Shown here: positions 16,024 to 24,007 of the stretch, piece after piece
How positions within the stretch are numbered: the stretch's first letter is position 1
How the letters are laid out: the number at the start of each line of letters is the position of its first letter
DNA from: Collinsella aerofaciens
Lineage (GTDB): Bacteria > Actinomycetota > Coriobacteriia > Coriobacteriales > Coriobacteriaceae
Length of the DNA stretch: 64,000 nucleotides
Assembly: GCF_019131995.1 (NCBI RefSeq)
Contig: NZ_JAHONA010000001.1
Span: 62,001 to 126,000, forward strand
Reading direction: 5' to 3'
Notes under the pieces: generated by a model
What the model was told of the DNA's origin: nothing
The model's database searches: none
Seen by the model: the letters and a program-made list of their open reading frames with translations, nothing else
Made by a program: the position numbers and the translations under genes

Positions 16024-16108
16024 GCCCCCTCATAAGTTGCGGTGAAATACGGACTTTGGAGCCAGCTAAGCCGCTAAACAGTCCGTATTTCACCGCAACT
16101 TATGGGGG
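16024..16108. repeat. Palindromic intergenic repeat, copy 2
   Basis: Perfect 24 bp arms (16031-16054 and 16081-16104, core AGTTGCGGTGAAATACGGAC) surround 26 bases. Flanking CCCC/GGGG extends the pairing with one bulge. It lies between the HIT gene and the GntR gene. Confidence 0.8.
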
Positions 16109-16119
16109 ACGAAGGGGTT

Positions 16120-16554
16120 TTACAGGTTGGCGATGATTGCTTGGGCGATTTCGTCGTACTGAGCCGGCTCGAGCGTGACGCGACCGGGGTTCATGGCGAA
16201 CACGTCACCAAACTCAAACGGGTCGTCCTTGTACTTGGGGACGATATGCACATGCAGATGATGCATGGTGTCGCCATAAGCGCCAAAATTGATCTTGTCA
16301 GGGTTGAACGCCTTGTGCAGCGCGGCTGCGACGTGACGAACATCAGCCATAAAGGCAGCTGCGTCCTCCTCGGACATGCAGGAGATGTCGTCGACATGCT
16401 GCTTGGAGGCCACGATCACGCGGCCTTTGTGGCTTTGCTCCTTAAACAGGATAAGCTTGCTGGCGGGCAGGTCGAGCATGGGGATGCCAAAGGCATCGAC
16501 GAGCGTGTTGTCGGTCCCGCACATGCAGTACGAGCAATCGGTGTGCTGTTCCAT
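16120..16554 (-). CDS. HIT family nucleotide-binding protein
   Basis: 144 residues. The histidine triad reads HHLHVHIVP (His99, His101, His103), the catalytic motif of the HIT superfamily hydrolases and transferases. A CSYCMC cluster at residues 7-12 suggests a zinc site as in many bacterial HIT proteins. Such proteins hydrolyse nucleoside phosphoramidates or dinucleotides in the cytoplasm; the substrate is unknown. The ATG at 16554 follows AAAGGA. Its promoter region is shared with the operators of the YczE-like gene. Confidence 0.88.
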   Translation of the reverse strand: MEQHTDCSYCMCGTDNTLVDAFGIPMLDLPASKLILFKEQSHKGRVIVASKQHVDDISCMSEEDAAAFMADVRHVAAALHKAFNPDKINFGAYGDTMHHLHVHIVPKYKDDPFEFGDVFAMNPGRVTLEPAQYDEIAQAIIANL

Positions 16555-16652
16555 GGTGATCCTTTCGATCTGGACAATGATGAATGCCGCTTTTGCGGCA
16601 GGTGTAACCCCTCGTTTACACCACCAGATAATGGACAGATACAACGCATGCG

Positions 16653-16684
16653 TAGTCGATACGAAATCGGTTTCGTATCGACTA
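16653..16684. promoter_or_regulatory. 32 bp palindromic LacI-type operator
   Basis: The core ACGAAATCGGTTTCGT (16661-16676) is the reverse complement of the kdgK operator. Here the symmetry extends to 16 bp per arm with one mismatch, from TAGTCGAT to ATCGACTA. It lies 100 bp upstream of the HIT start and 100 bp before the second operator. Confidence 0.7.
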
Positions 16685-16717
16685 CCGCCATGATACAGCC
16701 AACGAGTTGTTACGATT

Positions 16718-16733
16718 AGGTGAACGTTCACTT
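16718..16733. promoter_or_regulatory. GTGAACGTTCAC-type operator upstream of the YczE-like gene
   Basis: AGGTGAACGTTCACTT matches the palindrome found before uxaC, the GPH transporter, GH105 and the SDR gene. It lies upstream of the -35 of the YczE-like gene, so this promoter carries sites of two regulons. Confidence 0.6.
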
Positions 16734-16749
16734 TTTATTGTTTTTCTCT

Positions 16750-16801
16750 TTGCAAATAGAATCCCGTGCGTATACTAAGGCTCAAACGAAACCGATTTCG
16801 T
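16750..16801 (+). promoter_or_regulatory. Promoter and LacI-type operator of the YczE-like gene
   Basis: TTGCAA (16750-16755), 15 bp spacer, TATACT (16771-16776), then ACGAAACCGATTTCGT (16786-16801): the same elements with nearly the same spacing as in front of kdgK. Confidence 0.7.
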
Positions 16802-16804
16802 CGA

Positions 16805-16862
16805 GCGTGAGCAATAGGATGCTAAGACGCACCCTACCATCTTGGCATCCTATTGCCCACGC
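16805..16862 (+). other. Leader hairpin element A, copy 2
   Basis: Arms 16805-16822 and 16845-16862 pair with one mismatch, and the loop CGCACCCTACCA sits on AAGA/TCTT. Length (58) and loop match copy 1, while 6-8 stem positions differ on both sides in a pairing-compatible way. Confidence 0.6.
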
Positions 16863-16880
16863 AATGTCATTTGCTTTCCT

Positions 16881-17014
16881 CCCGTCTCGCTGGCTCTTCA
16901 GTCCGATTCCGGCACAGCGAGACACTTCCTAGACAACTGACCGTGGGGCCGGCTTTTCTGCTTTAACAGCAGTGCCTCCGATAACCCTCTTTTGCCGGTC
17001 CGGGTCAGTTTTTT
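16881..17014 (+). other. Leader element B, copy 2 (structured RNA candidate)
   Basis: Hairpin GTCTCGCTG/CAGCGAGAC (16884-16892, 16915-16923) is followed by the domain closed by AACTGACC/GGTCAGTT (16935-16942, 17003-17010). Inner stems are GCCGGC/GCCGGT and CTGCT/AGCAG. AGCAGTGCCTCCGATAACC (16968-16986) is identical to copy 1. Here the closing stem runs into TTTTTT, so it could act as a terminator. Confidence 0.6.
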
Positions 17015-17041
17015 CACACAACCGAAAGGACGGGTAGCAAC

Positions 17042-17722
17042 ATGCGACCGCTCATCATCATGAATGGCGAGAAGATCGATTGGTTCCATACCGTCATCAG
17101 GATGCTGATGTATCTGGCGGGCGTTGCAGTACTGGCACTCGGCATGAGTCTCCAGACGGCATCCGGCCTGGGCATCGCCGCGCTCATGTGCTTTGCCACA
17201 ACCCTATCCATGCTCACGGGCAAGACGCTCGGCTTTTGGATCACTGCTACCTATGTCGCCTACATCGTGGCACAATTCACTATCTTGCGACGCGAGTTCC
17301 AGCCGCGCATCCTGCTCGAGCTGTGCTTCTCAACGCTCATTGGCGGCTTCACCGACTTCTTCATGGCGGTCAACCCGCTGCATCCCGCAGCACTCCCCAT
17401 ACAGGTTGAGACCATGCTGCTCTCCCTCGCTGTCACTGCATTTGGCGTAAGCCTCGTCGTCAACATGGGCGTTGTCCCCAACGCGCCCGACGGCCTGGTG
17501 CAGGTCATTGCCGAAAAGATTAAACGCCGCTTTGGCGACGTAAAAGTCGTGTTCGACTGCTCGCATGTCGCCGTGTCTCTCGTTCTGTCGCTCGCGCTCA
17601 TGCACAACCTGGGCGGCTTTGGCGTGACCACCGCCATCTCGGCGCTGTTCTTGGGCCATGTCATCAACATCGCTAATAAGCTGTTCGCCCAGCGCTTTGT
17701 GCGCGCGGCATTCGGGAAATAG
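17042..17722 (+). CDS. YczE/YyaS-like integral membrane protein
   Basis: 226 residues with about five to six membrane segments (for example MLMYLAGVAVLALGMSLQTA, LSLAVTAFGVSLVVNMGVVP and HVAVSLVLSLALMHNLGGFG). The repeated glycine-rich motif after helix 1 (SGLGIAALMCFATTLS) and the related NAPDGLVQVI segment are typical of the YczE/YitT-type DUF6198 group of unknown function. It has a 300-base leader with operators and elements A and B shared with kdgK/kdgA, so its function may tie to sugar-acid use. AAAGGA precedes the ATG at 17042. Confidence 0.7.
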   Translation: MRPLIIMNGEKIDWFHTVIRMLMYLAGVAVLALGMSLQTASGLGIAALMCFATTLSMLTGKTLGFWITATYVAYIVAQFTILRREFQPRILLELCFSTLIGGFTDFFMAVNPLHPAALPIQVETMLLSLAVTAFGVSLVVNMGVVPNAPDGLVQVIAEKIKRRFGDVKVVFDCSHVAVSLVLSLALMHNLGGFGVTTAISALFLGHVINIANKLFAQRFVRAAFGK

Positions 17723-17750
17723 CACCACCGTAAGAACCCGCAAACAGCGC

Positions 17751-17840
17751 TATACGTTGCTATATCTCACTATACTTTGCTATATCTTGCTATACTTTGC
17801 TATATCTTGCTATACTTTGCTATATCTTGCTATATCTTGA
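17751..17840. repeat. Nine tandem 10 bp units before the ATPase gene
   Basis: Units alternate TATACTTTGC and TATATCTTGC in exact 10 bp register from 17751 to 17840 (first two units diverged). The array ends 3 bases before the AAAGGTGG ribosome binding site. Each unit lies on the same face of the helix and contains a TATA(C/T) step, like a -10 element. It could be a protein-binding array, a replication slip product, or a tunable promoter. Confidence 0.85.
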
Positions 17841-17855
17841 GCAAAGGTGGCTCAC

Positions 17856-18947
17856 ATGCAAACAAACCCTTTTAAGCCCACAGCAGGTAAAACACCTCCC
17901 ACGATTATCGGCCGCGAAGATGTGCTCGAAGAATTCAATGAGGGCCTCACCAACGGGCCTGGTGCCCCTGGGCGCCTAATGCGCATAGCCGGCGTCCGTG
18001 GAACGGGCAAGACGGTCCTCCTTGACGAGTGCTCACGTTTGGCGCAAAGCCGTGGCTGGACGGTCATAAAAGAGGTCGCAACCGAGGGACTTTGCCAGCG
18101 CATTCTCGAACAGCTGCAGCCCAAATTCCAGGCCAAGCACGCCAGATTTGAGCCCACCGTAGCTGGCATATCCATCGGCAGCATAGACATTGAGCGAATC
18201 GGCCCATCGCTACGCGACGCCATGAGACAGACAATATCCAAGAATGGAAATGGCCTGCTCATCACTCTCGACGAGGTTCAAGACGCAGAGCTCGATGAGG
18301 TCCGAACGCTCTCCATTGCGATTCAGCAGGTTATCGGCGAAGACCTTGATATCGCCTTTGTTTTTGCTGGGCTGCCTTCGATGATTGAAAGCATCATCAA
18401 CGGAAAGACACTTACGTTTTTGCGCCGTGCCCTCCCCTTTGACCTGAAGGCTGTGGCAGTAACCGAAGTGTCGTACTCCCTCGAGGAAACCATTGAAGCG
18501 TCTGGCATGGAGTTGCAGCCAGGTATTGCCGGCCAACTTGCCGAGGCAACGCAAGGCTATCCTTTCATGATCCAACTCGTTGGATACTACGCATGGCAGT
18601 TGGCAAGACGCGCACATACAGCGATTATTGGAGAAGAAGAAGCCGAGCGTGGCATTGCAACGGCACGCGAACGCTTCTGCGGCATGGTGATTGAGCCCGC
18701 GCTGCAGCGCATTCCGCCCACGTGCATCGCTTATCTGCTGAGCATGGCGTCTTTGGGGCAGACGAGCTCGACCAGCATGGTTGCCGACGCCCTAAACAAA
18801 ACGCCTCAACAGGTGAGCTCCGTCCGCAGCCGCCTGTTAAGAGAATCGATTATCGAGGCTCCTTCGTACGGCAAGGTCTCATTTGCCATCCCCTACATGC
18901 GCGACTACCTCTACGAGCACAAAGCCGAACTGGAAGCTGAACTGTAG
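17856..18947 (+). CDS. AAA family ATPase with C-terminal winged helix
   Basis: 363 residues. Walker A is GVRGTGKT (after IIGREDVLEEF, the usual entry to this fold) and Walker B is LLITLDEVQD. Sensor-like VFAGLPSMIES follows, and a C-terminal helical/winged-helix part (STSMVADALNKTPQQVSSVR, LLRESIIEAP) completes it. This is the archaeal-ATPase/ORC-like family often found on mobile or defence islands; the role is unknown. The ATG at 17856 fits AAAGGTGG at spacing 5. It is monocistronic, behind a 10 bp repeat array. Confidence 0.8.
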   Translation: MQTNPFKPTAGKTPPTIIGREDVLEEFNEGLTNGPGAPGRLMRIAGVRGTGKTVLLDECSRLAQSRGWTVIKEVATEGLCQRILEQLQPKFQAKHARFEPTVAGISIGSIDIERIGPSLRDAMRQTISKNGNGLLITLDEVQDAELDEVRTLSIAIQQVIGEDLDIAFVFAGLPSMIESIINGKTLTFLRRALPFDLKAVAVTEVSYSLEETIEASGMELQPGIAGQLAEATQGYPFMIQLVGYYAWQLARRAHTAIIGEEEAERGIATARERFCGMVIEPALQRIPPTCIAYLLSMASLGQTSSTSMVADALNKTPQQVSSVRSRLLRESIIEAPSYGKVSFAIPYMRDYLYEHKAELEAEL

Positions 18948-18971
18948 AGGCGCCAATATCCCAGAGGACAG

Positions 18972-19007
18972 CAGGCCCCAAGCCGGTGTAGGCTTGGGGC
19001 CTGTTTT
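18972..19007 (+). terminator. Terminator between convergent genes
   Basis: A perfect 13 bp stem CAGGCCCCAAGCC / GGCTTGGGGCCTG with loop GGTGTA and TTTT on the plus strand. Confidence 0.9.
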
Positions 19008-19026
19008 GTAGCTTTGCTCTTTTGAG

Positions 19027-20280
19027 CTATGCGCGCTCGTATTTCGTGGCGCGTCCTGTCCCCCGCCTTACGATCGAGTTTCGGTTGAGCAAAGATTCAA
19101 GCGCCGTCAACGTGCGCGTGCGGCTCAATCCTGTCTGTTGCTCAATCTCGCCCCGCGACAGTATTCGTCCGCCTGACAAAGCCTTGAGAACCTGGACCTC
19201 TTCCTCAGACCCTTCAAAGGCATCGATAACGGGCAATGTGACGGCCACCATGCCGCCGCGAACATCAAATACCGGCTGGCTCAAAGAATCTCGATACGCA
19301 CGCCTGATTCGCGCGATTCCCGTACCAAATTTCTCGATGTAATCCAGCTTTAGAAAGACCTCAGCGACAATTGGGTTTCTGAGCACGGATATCTGCCCAT
19401 ACAGGTATTGTTCCGTCGTCAAACCGGCGGGCAGCGGTCCGGGTGAAGTCACAACGACGCGATCGTCGTACAGGGCAATTTGAACGTTCGCCCGAACGTC
19501 CCATGTCCGATGCACCAAAGCGTTTGCGACAGCTTCGCGGAACGCCTCAAGAGGAATTCGATCGGTTTGGACGCGTTCCATCCCCTCGATACGTTCATAA
19601 CGGTAGTAGCGTGCAAACATAGCAACCGCCCTGTCCACCTGCTCAATTGCGGATAGACCTGTCGCCGTCTCGCGATCCAAGATCACATCCTCGGTATCGC
19701 CAAAACGGACGCAGTCAATGCCCGGAAAATCATTCTTATCCGCCAAAATCGCCGCGGCATTGGTATAGCCATCCTTGCCGAGCAAGCGGAGCGTACGCAT
19801 GATATCCGGCGTTAGCTCGGAAATGCCGAGGTGTTCAACACACTTATGCTCAAGCGTGTGAAAACTCAAGTCCTGGCGAGCCGACGCGAGCGCGTCGAAC
19901 GTTACGTTGCTGCCTTCGAGCGTCAGCCTGCCATACTCAAACCGGTCGACCTCCACCGTCGCCGAATCGTTTCGTCTGTAGGCCTTTCCCTTGCTTCGAT
20001 AGGGTTTGTCCTGGCCCTCATAAACCGTAAGGATTACGGTCCCGTGTTTCTCATCGGGCTCAAGCGAGTAACGGGGCGCGGGATCCAAGCTGTCATTAAT
20101 CATATTTTCGATGCGCAGACATTCAGCAACCGGATCTGCAAGACCGACGGCAATACCCTCGTCATTAACGCCAAACTCAATCTTGCCCGTCCCGTAGTTT
20201 GCATAGGCGCTCACCGTTTTAAGAAACGTCGGCGTAACGCTTTCCTTGTATTCGACTGTAGGGCCCTCTCTAACAACCAT
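19027..20280 (-). CDS. AlbA_2/Schlafen-type ATP-binding regulator
   Basis: 417 residues. The N-terminal AlbA_2 (divergent AAA-4) domain starts EGPTVEYKESVTPTFLKTVS and contains FGVNDEGIAVGL. A GHKL-like HATPase_c_4 region follows (LEAFREAVANALVHRTWDVR; FGTGIARIRRAY), then a C-terminal winged helix (LSRGEIEQQTGLSRTRTLTA). Proteins of this build are usually annotated as transcriptional regulators or RNA-binding proteins; targets are unknown. The ATG at 20280 gives the AAGGGG ribosome binding site a spacing of 8, while ATG 20286 is too close. A dense inverted-repeat array precedes it. Confidence 0.8.
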   Translation of the reverse strand: MVVREGPTVEYKESVTPTFLKTVSAYANYGTGKIEFGVNDEGIAVGLADPVAECLRIENMINDSLDPAPRYSLEPDEKHGTVILTVYEGQDKPYRSKGKAYRRNDSATVEVDRFEYGRLTLEGSNVTFDALASARQDLSFHTLEHKCVEHLGISELTPDIMRTLRLLGKDGYTNAAAILADKNDFPGIDCVRFGDTEDVILDRETATGLSAIEQVDRAVAMFARYYRYERIEGMERVQTDRIPLEAFREAVANALVHRTWDVRANVQIALYDDRVVVTSPGPLPAGLTTEQYLYGQISVLRNPIVAEVFLKLDYIEKFGTGIARIRRAYRDSLSQPVFDVRGGMVAVTLPVIDAFEGSEEEVQVLKALSGGRILSRGEIEQQTGLSRTRTLTALESLLNRNSIVRRGTGRATKYERA

Positions 20281-20322
20281 ATGCATAACCCCTTCGTTTC
20301 GTACTTTTCACGACCGTATTAT

Positions 20323-20463
20323 AAGACGAAAACCGTTTGCGTACGGATTTAAGCCAGACGTAAACGGTTTTCGTCTTGATTTGCGTCCTGATTTAAGACG
20401 CAAATTGCGCTTTCGTACGATTTTACCCCAGACGCAACACGCTTTCGTCTGGCAATACGTCTG
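20323..20463. repeat. Array of AGACGNAA inverted repeats upstream of the AlbA_2 gene
   Basis: Three palindromes in a row: 20323-20342 with 20358-20377 (AAGACGAAAACCGTTTGCGT arm), 20380-20387 with 20397-20404 (TTTGCGTC), and 20428-20434 with 20446-20452 (CCAGACG). All arms share AGACG(A/C/T)AA. It fills the gap before ilvD's terminator and could be a multi-site operator of the adjacent regulator. Confidence 0.7.
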
Positions 20464-20475
20464 CAATCCAAACGA

Positions 20476-20511
20476 AAAGAGCCCCGAGCTCGTATGAACT
20501 CGGGGCTCTTT
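20476..20511 (-). terminator. Terminator of the dehydratase operon
   Basis: A 13 bp perfect stem AAAGAGCCCCGAG / CTCGGGGCTCTTT; on the minus strand it is followed by TTTTCGTTT. Confidence 0.9.
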
Positions 20512-20554
20512 GTGCCACGCATCTATGAGAGGAAAAATTCGATGCGCACGGGCG

Positions 20555-22333
20555 CTACTCCATGTAGCCACCCTGGATGGCGGAAACTGCATGCTCGGTA
20601 AAGAGCTTGAGCGTGCCGAAGGTATAGCGGTTAGCCTTGGGCTTCCAAGCGGCGCGGCGCTCGGCCAGAACGGCGTCGACCTCGGTCGGCTCCATCTCCT
20701 TACCGGCGATGCCCACGATGGACAGCGAGCGCTCGGGGATGTTGATCTGGATAAGGTCGCCCTCCTCGATCAGGGCAATCGGACCGCCCACGGCAGCCTC
20801 GGGCGAAACGTGACCGATAGCCGGGCCCTTGGAGGCACCGGAGAAGCGGCCGTCGGTGATCAGGGCAATGGAAGCGCCGAGTTCGGGGTCGCTGGCGATA
20901 GCCTCGGTGGTGTAGAACATCTCGGGCATGCCGGAACCCTTGGGGCCCTCGTAGCGAATGATGACGGCGTCGCCGGGCTTGACCTCGTGCGTCAGAACGG
21001 CGTGGATAGCGTCCTCCTCACAGTCGAACGGACGGGCCTTGAGCGTAGCCTGGAACATCTCACGCGGAACGACGGTGTGCTTGACGACGGCGCCCTCGGG
21101 GGCAAGGTTGCCGTGAAGGATGGCGATGGAACCATCGGTGCCGAAAGCCTGGTCGAACGGGCGGATGATGTCCTCACGCTTGAGGTTCCACTTCTCCAGG
21201 TAGCGGCCGCACTTTTCGTAGTAACCGTTGTTCTTGAGGTCCTCGAGGTTCTCGCCGAGGGTCTTGCCGGTGACGGTCATGACGTCGAGGTGGAGCATCG
21301 ACTTGATCTCCTCCATGATGCGCGGCACGCCGCCCGCATAGTAGAAGAACTGCGCCGGCCACTCGCCTGCGGGACGAACGTTGAGCAGGTAGTGGGCGCC
21401 ACGGTGCAGACGATCGAAATCGTCAGCGGACATCTCGATGCCAAACTCACGGGCGATCGCGGGTATGTGCAGCAGCGAGTTGGTGGAGCCGGAGATGGCA
21501 CCGTGGACCATGATGAGGTTCTCGAAGGACTCCTTGGTCACGATGTCGCGCGGGCACAGGTTGTGCTCGGAGAGCCACACGGACTGATGACCGGCCTCGC
21601 GGGCGAACTCACGCAGGTCGGAGCTGGTGGCAGGCAGCAGAGCCGTGCCGGGGAGCATGAGGCCCAGAGCCTCGGCCGTGACCTGCATGGTCGAGGCGGT
21701 GCCCATAAAGGAGCAGGCGCCGCAGCTGGGGCAGGCGTTGTGCTTAGCGAACTCGAGCTCCTCGCGGGAAATCTCGCCGCGCTCGTAGCGGGCCGAGATA
21801 GCGCCGAGCTGCTCCAGGGTCAGCAGGTCGGGGCCGGCGTCCATGACGCCGCCGGTGACGACGATGGAGGGGATGTTGATGCGGCCCATGGCCATGAGGT
21901 TCGCGGGCAGACCCTTATCGCAGCTGGCGACAAAGACGCCGGCGTCGAACGGGGTGGCCTTGGCGTGGATCTCGATCATGTTGGCGATCATATCGCGGCT
22001 GGGCAGAGAGTAGTTGATGCCGTCGTGGCCCTGGGCCTCGCCGTCGCAGATATCGGTGCAGAAGTAACGGGCGCCGTGGCCGCCAGCCTCGGCAACGCCG
22101 GCGCGCACCTCCTCGACCAGCTCGAACAGACCGGTGGAGCCCGGGTGCGAGTCGCCGAACGTCGACTCGATGATGACCTGCGGCTTGTCCAGGTCCTCGA
22201 TGCTCCAGCCAGAGCCCAGACGCAGCGGGTCCATCTCGGGGCTGATGGTGCGGAACTTACCGGAACGCGGCTGCAGCTTGGCAACCAGCTCGGCGGCCTC
22301 CTGCTGAATCTGCTCTTTAGTCTTGTCGTCCAT
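20555..22333 (-). CDS. IlvD/Edd family dehydratase, probably for a sugar acid
   Basis: 592 residues. Fe-S ligands are in ASCDKGLPANLMAMGR and NACPSCGACSFMGTAST; the Mg/substrate region reads GDSHPGSTGL and TDICDGEAQGHDGINYS. The family includes dihydroxyacid dehydratase, 6-phosphogluconate dehydratase and aldonate dehydratases. There are no branched-chain amino acid genes here. It follows a GntP permease by 78 bases and lies near kdgK and kdgA, so dehydration of gluconate, galactonate or a similar acid to KDG fits better than IlvD. The substrate cannot be read from the sequence alone. Confidence 0.85.
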   Translation of the reverse strand: MDDKTKEQIQQEAAELVAKLQPRSGKFRTISPEMDPLRLGSGWSIEDLDKPQVIIESTFGDSHPGSTGLFELVEEVRAGVAEAGGHGARYFCTDICDGEAQGHDGINYSLPSRDMIANMIEIHAKATPFDAGVFVASCDKGLPANLMAMGRINIPSIVVTGGVMDAGPDLLTLEQLGAISARYERGEISREELEFAKHNACPSCGACSFMGTASTMQVTAEALGLMLPGTALLPATSSDLREFAREAGHQSVWLSEHNLCPRDIVTKESFENLIMVHGAISGSTNSLLHIPAIAREFGIEMSADDFDRLHRGAHYLLNVRPAGEWPAQFFYYAGGVPRIMEEIKSMLHLDVMTVTGKTLGENLEDLKNNGYYEKCGRYLEKWNLKREDIIRPFDQAFGTDGSIAILHGNLAPEGAVVKHTVVPREMFQATLKARPFDCEEDAIHAVLTHEVKPGDAVIIRYEGPKGSGMPEMFYTTEAIASDPELGASIALITDGRFSGASKGPAIGHVSPEAAVGGPIALIEEGDLIQINIPERSLSIVGIAGKEMEPTEVDAVLAERRAAWKPKANRYTFGTLKLFTEHAVSAIQGGYME

Positions 22334-22411
22334 GGTGTACTCCTTTGGTTCAAGGCTTACTTGGTTTGGTATCGATTGATGTACGTGCTGATGTAAAGCG
22401 TTTGCTTGCGA

Positions 22412-23773
22412 TTAGGCGAAGAACGAGATCACCAGGGCGCAGGCGAGGCCCGAAAGACCGATGATCGTCTCCATGATGGTCCAGGACTTGAGGGTGGTCT
22501 TCTCGTCGATCTCGAGGAACGAGGAGCACATCCAAAAGCCGGCATCGTTGACGTGCGAGAGCGCCGTGGCGCCACCGCAGATGGCAAGGCAGATGGCAGC
22601 ACGCATGAGCACCGAGGCGCCGGCGACCGCGGGCATGGCGGCCATAATGCCCGAGGCCATAGTCATCGAAACGATGGAGCTACCGACCGAGGCGCGAACG
22701 AGCGCGGCGATGAGGAAGCCGACGACCACAAGGGGCAGCGGGCAGCTCTCGAGCACGGGCCCGATAACCTGGCCCAGACCGCAGTCCTGCAGCATCCAGC
22801 GGATGACGCCGCCACAGGCAATAACCAACAAGATCATGCCGACGGGCTTGAGCGAACGGTCGAGCAGGGCTTTGAGTTCGGCACCGGTGTAGCCGCGACG
22901 AGCGCCCAGCAGGTACATGGCGACAAGTGTGGCGATGGTGAGCGCGACGAACGGCTTGCCCAGGAAGGCGAGAATCGAGGCGACCTCGGCGGGCATGGGG
23001 ATGTACGAGGACAGCGTGCCCAGCAGAATCAGACACAGCGGGGTGAGCACGATGGCAAGGACCATGCCAAAGGAGGGAAGCTCCTTGTCGTCGCTCGCGC
23101 CCTCGGCGGAGGTGAAGTGCTCGGGGACGTCCGTGAAGATGCGGCCACCCACGTTGCGGCCCCAGACGACACCGGCGACAGCCATGGCGATAAAGGCGGT
23201 GGGGATGCCGACGAGAATCATGGTGCCCAGGTCGACGCCGAGCGTACCGGCGACGAGGACCGAACCGGCCGAAGGCGGCACGAAGGCATAGCCGGCTGCC
23301 AGTCCCGCGAGCAGGGCGATGCCATAGTAGAGGGTCGACTTCTTGGTCTGCGATGCCACGCTAAACGCAAGCGGGATCAAAACGACCACGCCGGCCTCGA
23401 AGAACACCGTGGTGCCAATGACCAAGCCGGTGATGCCCAGCGCCCAGCTGGAGTGACCCTGACCAAAGGTGTCAATGAAGGTCTGGGCGATCTTCTTGGC
23501 GCCGCCGCTCTCCTCCAGGATCTGGCCGAACATCGAGCCCAGGCCAATGAGCAGTGCGATGTTTTGCAGCGTGGTGCCCACGCCCTTGGTGACGGTATCG
23601 GCCACCAGGTCGAGCGGCATGCCGGCACCGATGCCGATCGCAAGCGCCGAAACCATCATCGACAGCACGGGGTGCAGCTTGAACTTAATGATGAGCGCAA
23701 GCAGCAGCGCGATACCCACGATGGCGGCGATGACCAACCTGGTGGGATCTGCCATAAACGTTGGGTCTGACAT
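22412..23773 (-). CDS. GntP family gluconate/sugar-acid:H+ symporter
   Basis: 453 residues with about 12-13 membrane helices. Typical GntP features are the N-terminal KFKLHPVLSMMVSALAIGI region, the FEAGVVVLIPLAFSVA segment and the closing HVNDAGFWMCSSFLEIDEK loop. It imports gluconate or a related aldonate with protons. It is the first gene of an operon with the dehydratase and is divergent from a FadR-type regulator, with a shared operator region. GGAGG precedes the ATG at 23773. Confidence 0.9.
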   Translation of the reverse strand: MSDPTFMADPTRLVIAAIVGIALLLALIIKFKLHPVLSMMVSALAIGIGAGMPLDLVADTVTKGVGTTLQNIALLIGLGSMFGQILEESGGAKKIAQTFIDTFGQGHSSWALGITGLVIGTTVFFEAGVVVLIPLAFSVASQTKKSTLYYGIALLAGLAAGYAFVPPSAGSVLVAGTLGVDLGTMILVGIPTAFIAMAVAGVVWGRNVGGRIFTDVPEHFTSAEGASDDKELPSFGMVLAIVLTPLCLILLGTLSSYIPMPAEVASILAFLGKPFVALTIATLVAMYLLGARRGYTGAELKALLDRSLKPVGMILLVIACGGVIRWMLQDCGLGQVIGPVLESCPLPLVVVGFLIAALVRASVGSSIVSMTMASGIMAAMPAVAGASVLMRAAICLAICGGATALSHVNDAGFWMCSSFLEIDEKTTLKSWTIMETIIGLSGLACALVISFFA

Positions 23774-23786
23774 CTTTCCTCCAATT

Positions 23787-23813
23787 CATCAGACCTTTTG
23801 AATTCGTCTGATG
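23787..23813. promoter_or_regulatory. Candidate operator of the FadR-type regulator
   Basis: CATCAGAC and GTCTGATG form an inverted repeat with an 11 bp centre, next to the GntP start. Further GTCTGA(TG) half-sites occur near 23835 and 23870 in the same divergent region. Confidence 0.6.
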
Positions 23814-24007
23814 ACTATAGCGTGTTTTGGAAAGGTCTGACGTTTCATTTTGAAATTTATTCGAAATACGTCTGATGTATTTGGCGAACGGTCATCTTTT
23901 CGCTGTAAACGGTATATCTGAGCCGTTCGATTCGGTCCCAACGGCCAATACCGTGCCCGTGGTGCGCTAAAATAGCTCAGATGTATTTTGTAATGAGAGG
24001 TATAGCT

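Noticed and set aside
17751-17840. CRISPR or iteron array
   Set aside because: Units are 10 bp with no spacers and no cas or rep genes nearby.
20510-22396. 628-codon frame antisense to the dehydratase, and similar long antisense frames at 26741, 29818, 46273, 48129 and 49809
   Set aside because: All are opposite to genes with clear family motifs; the translations show no family features.
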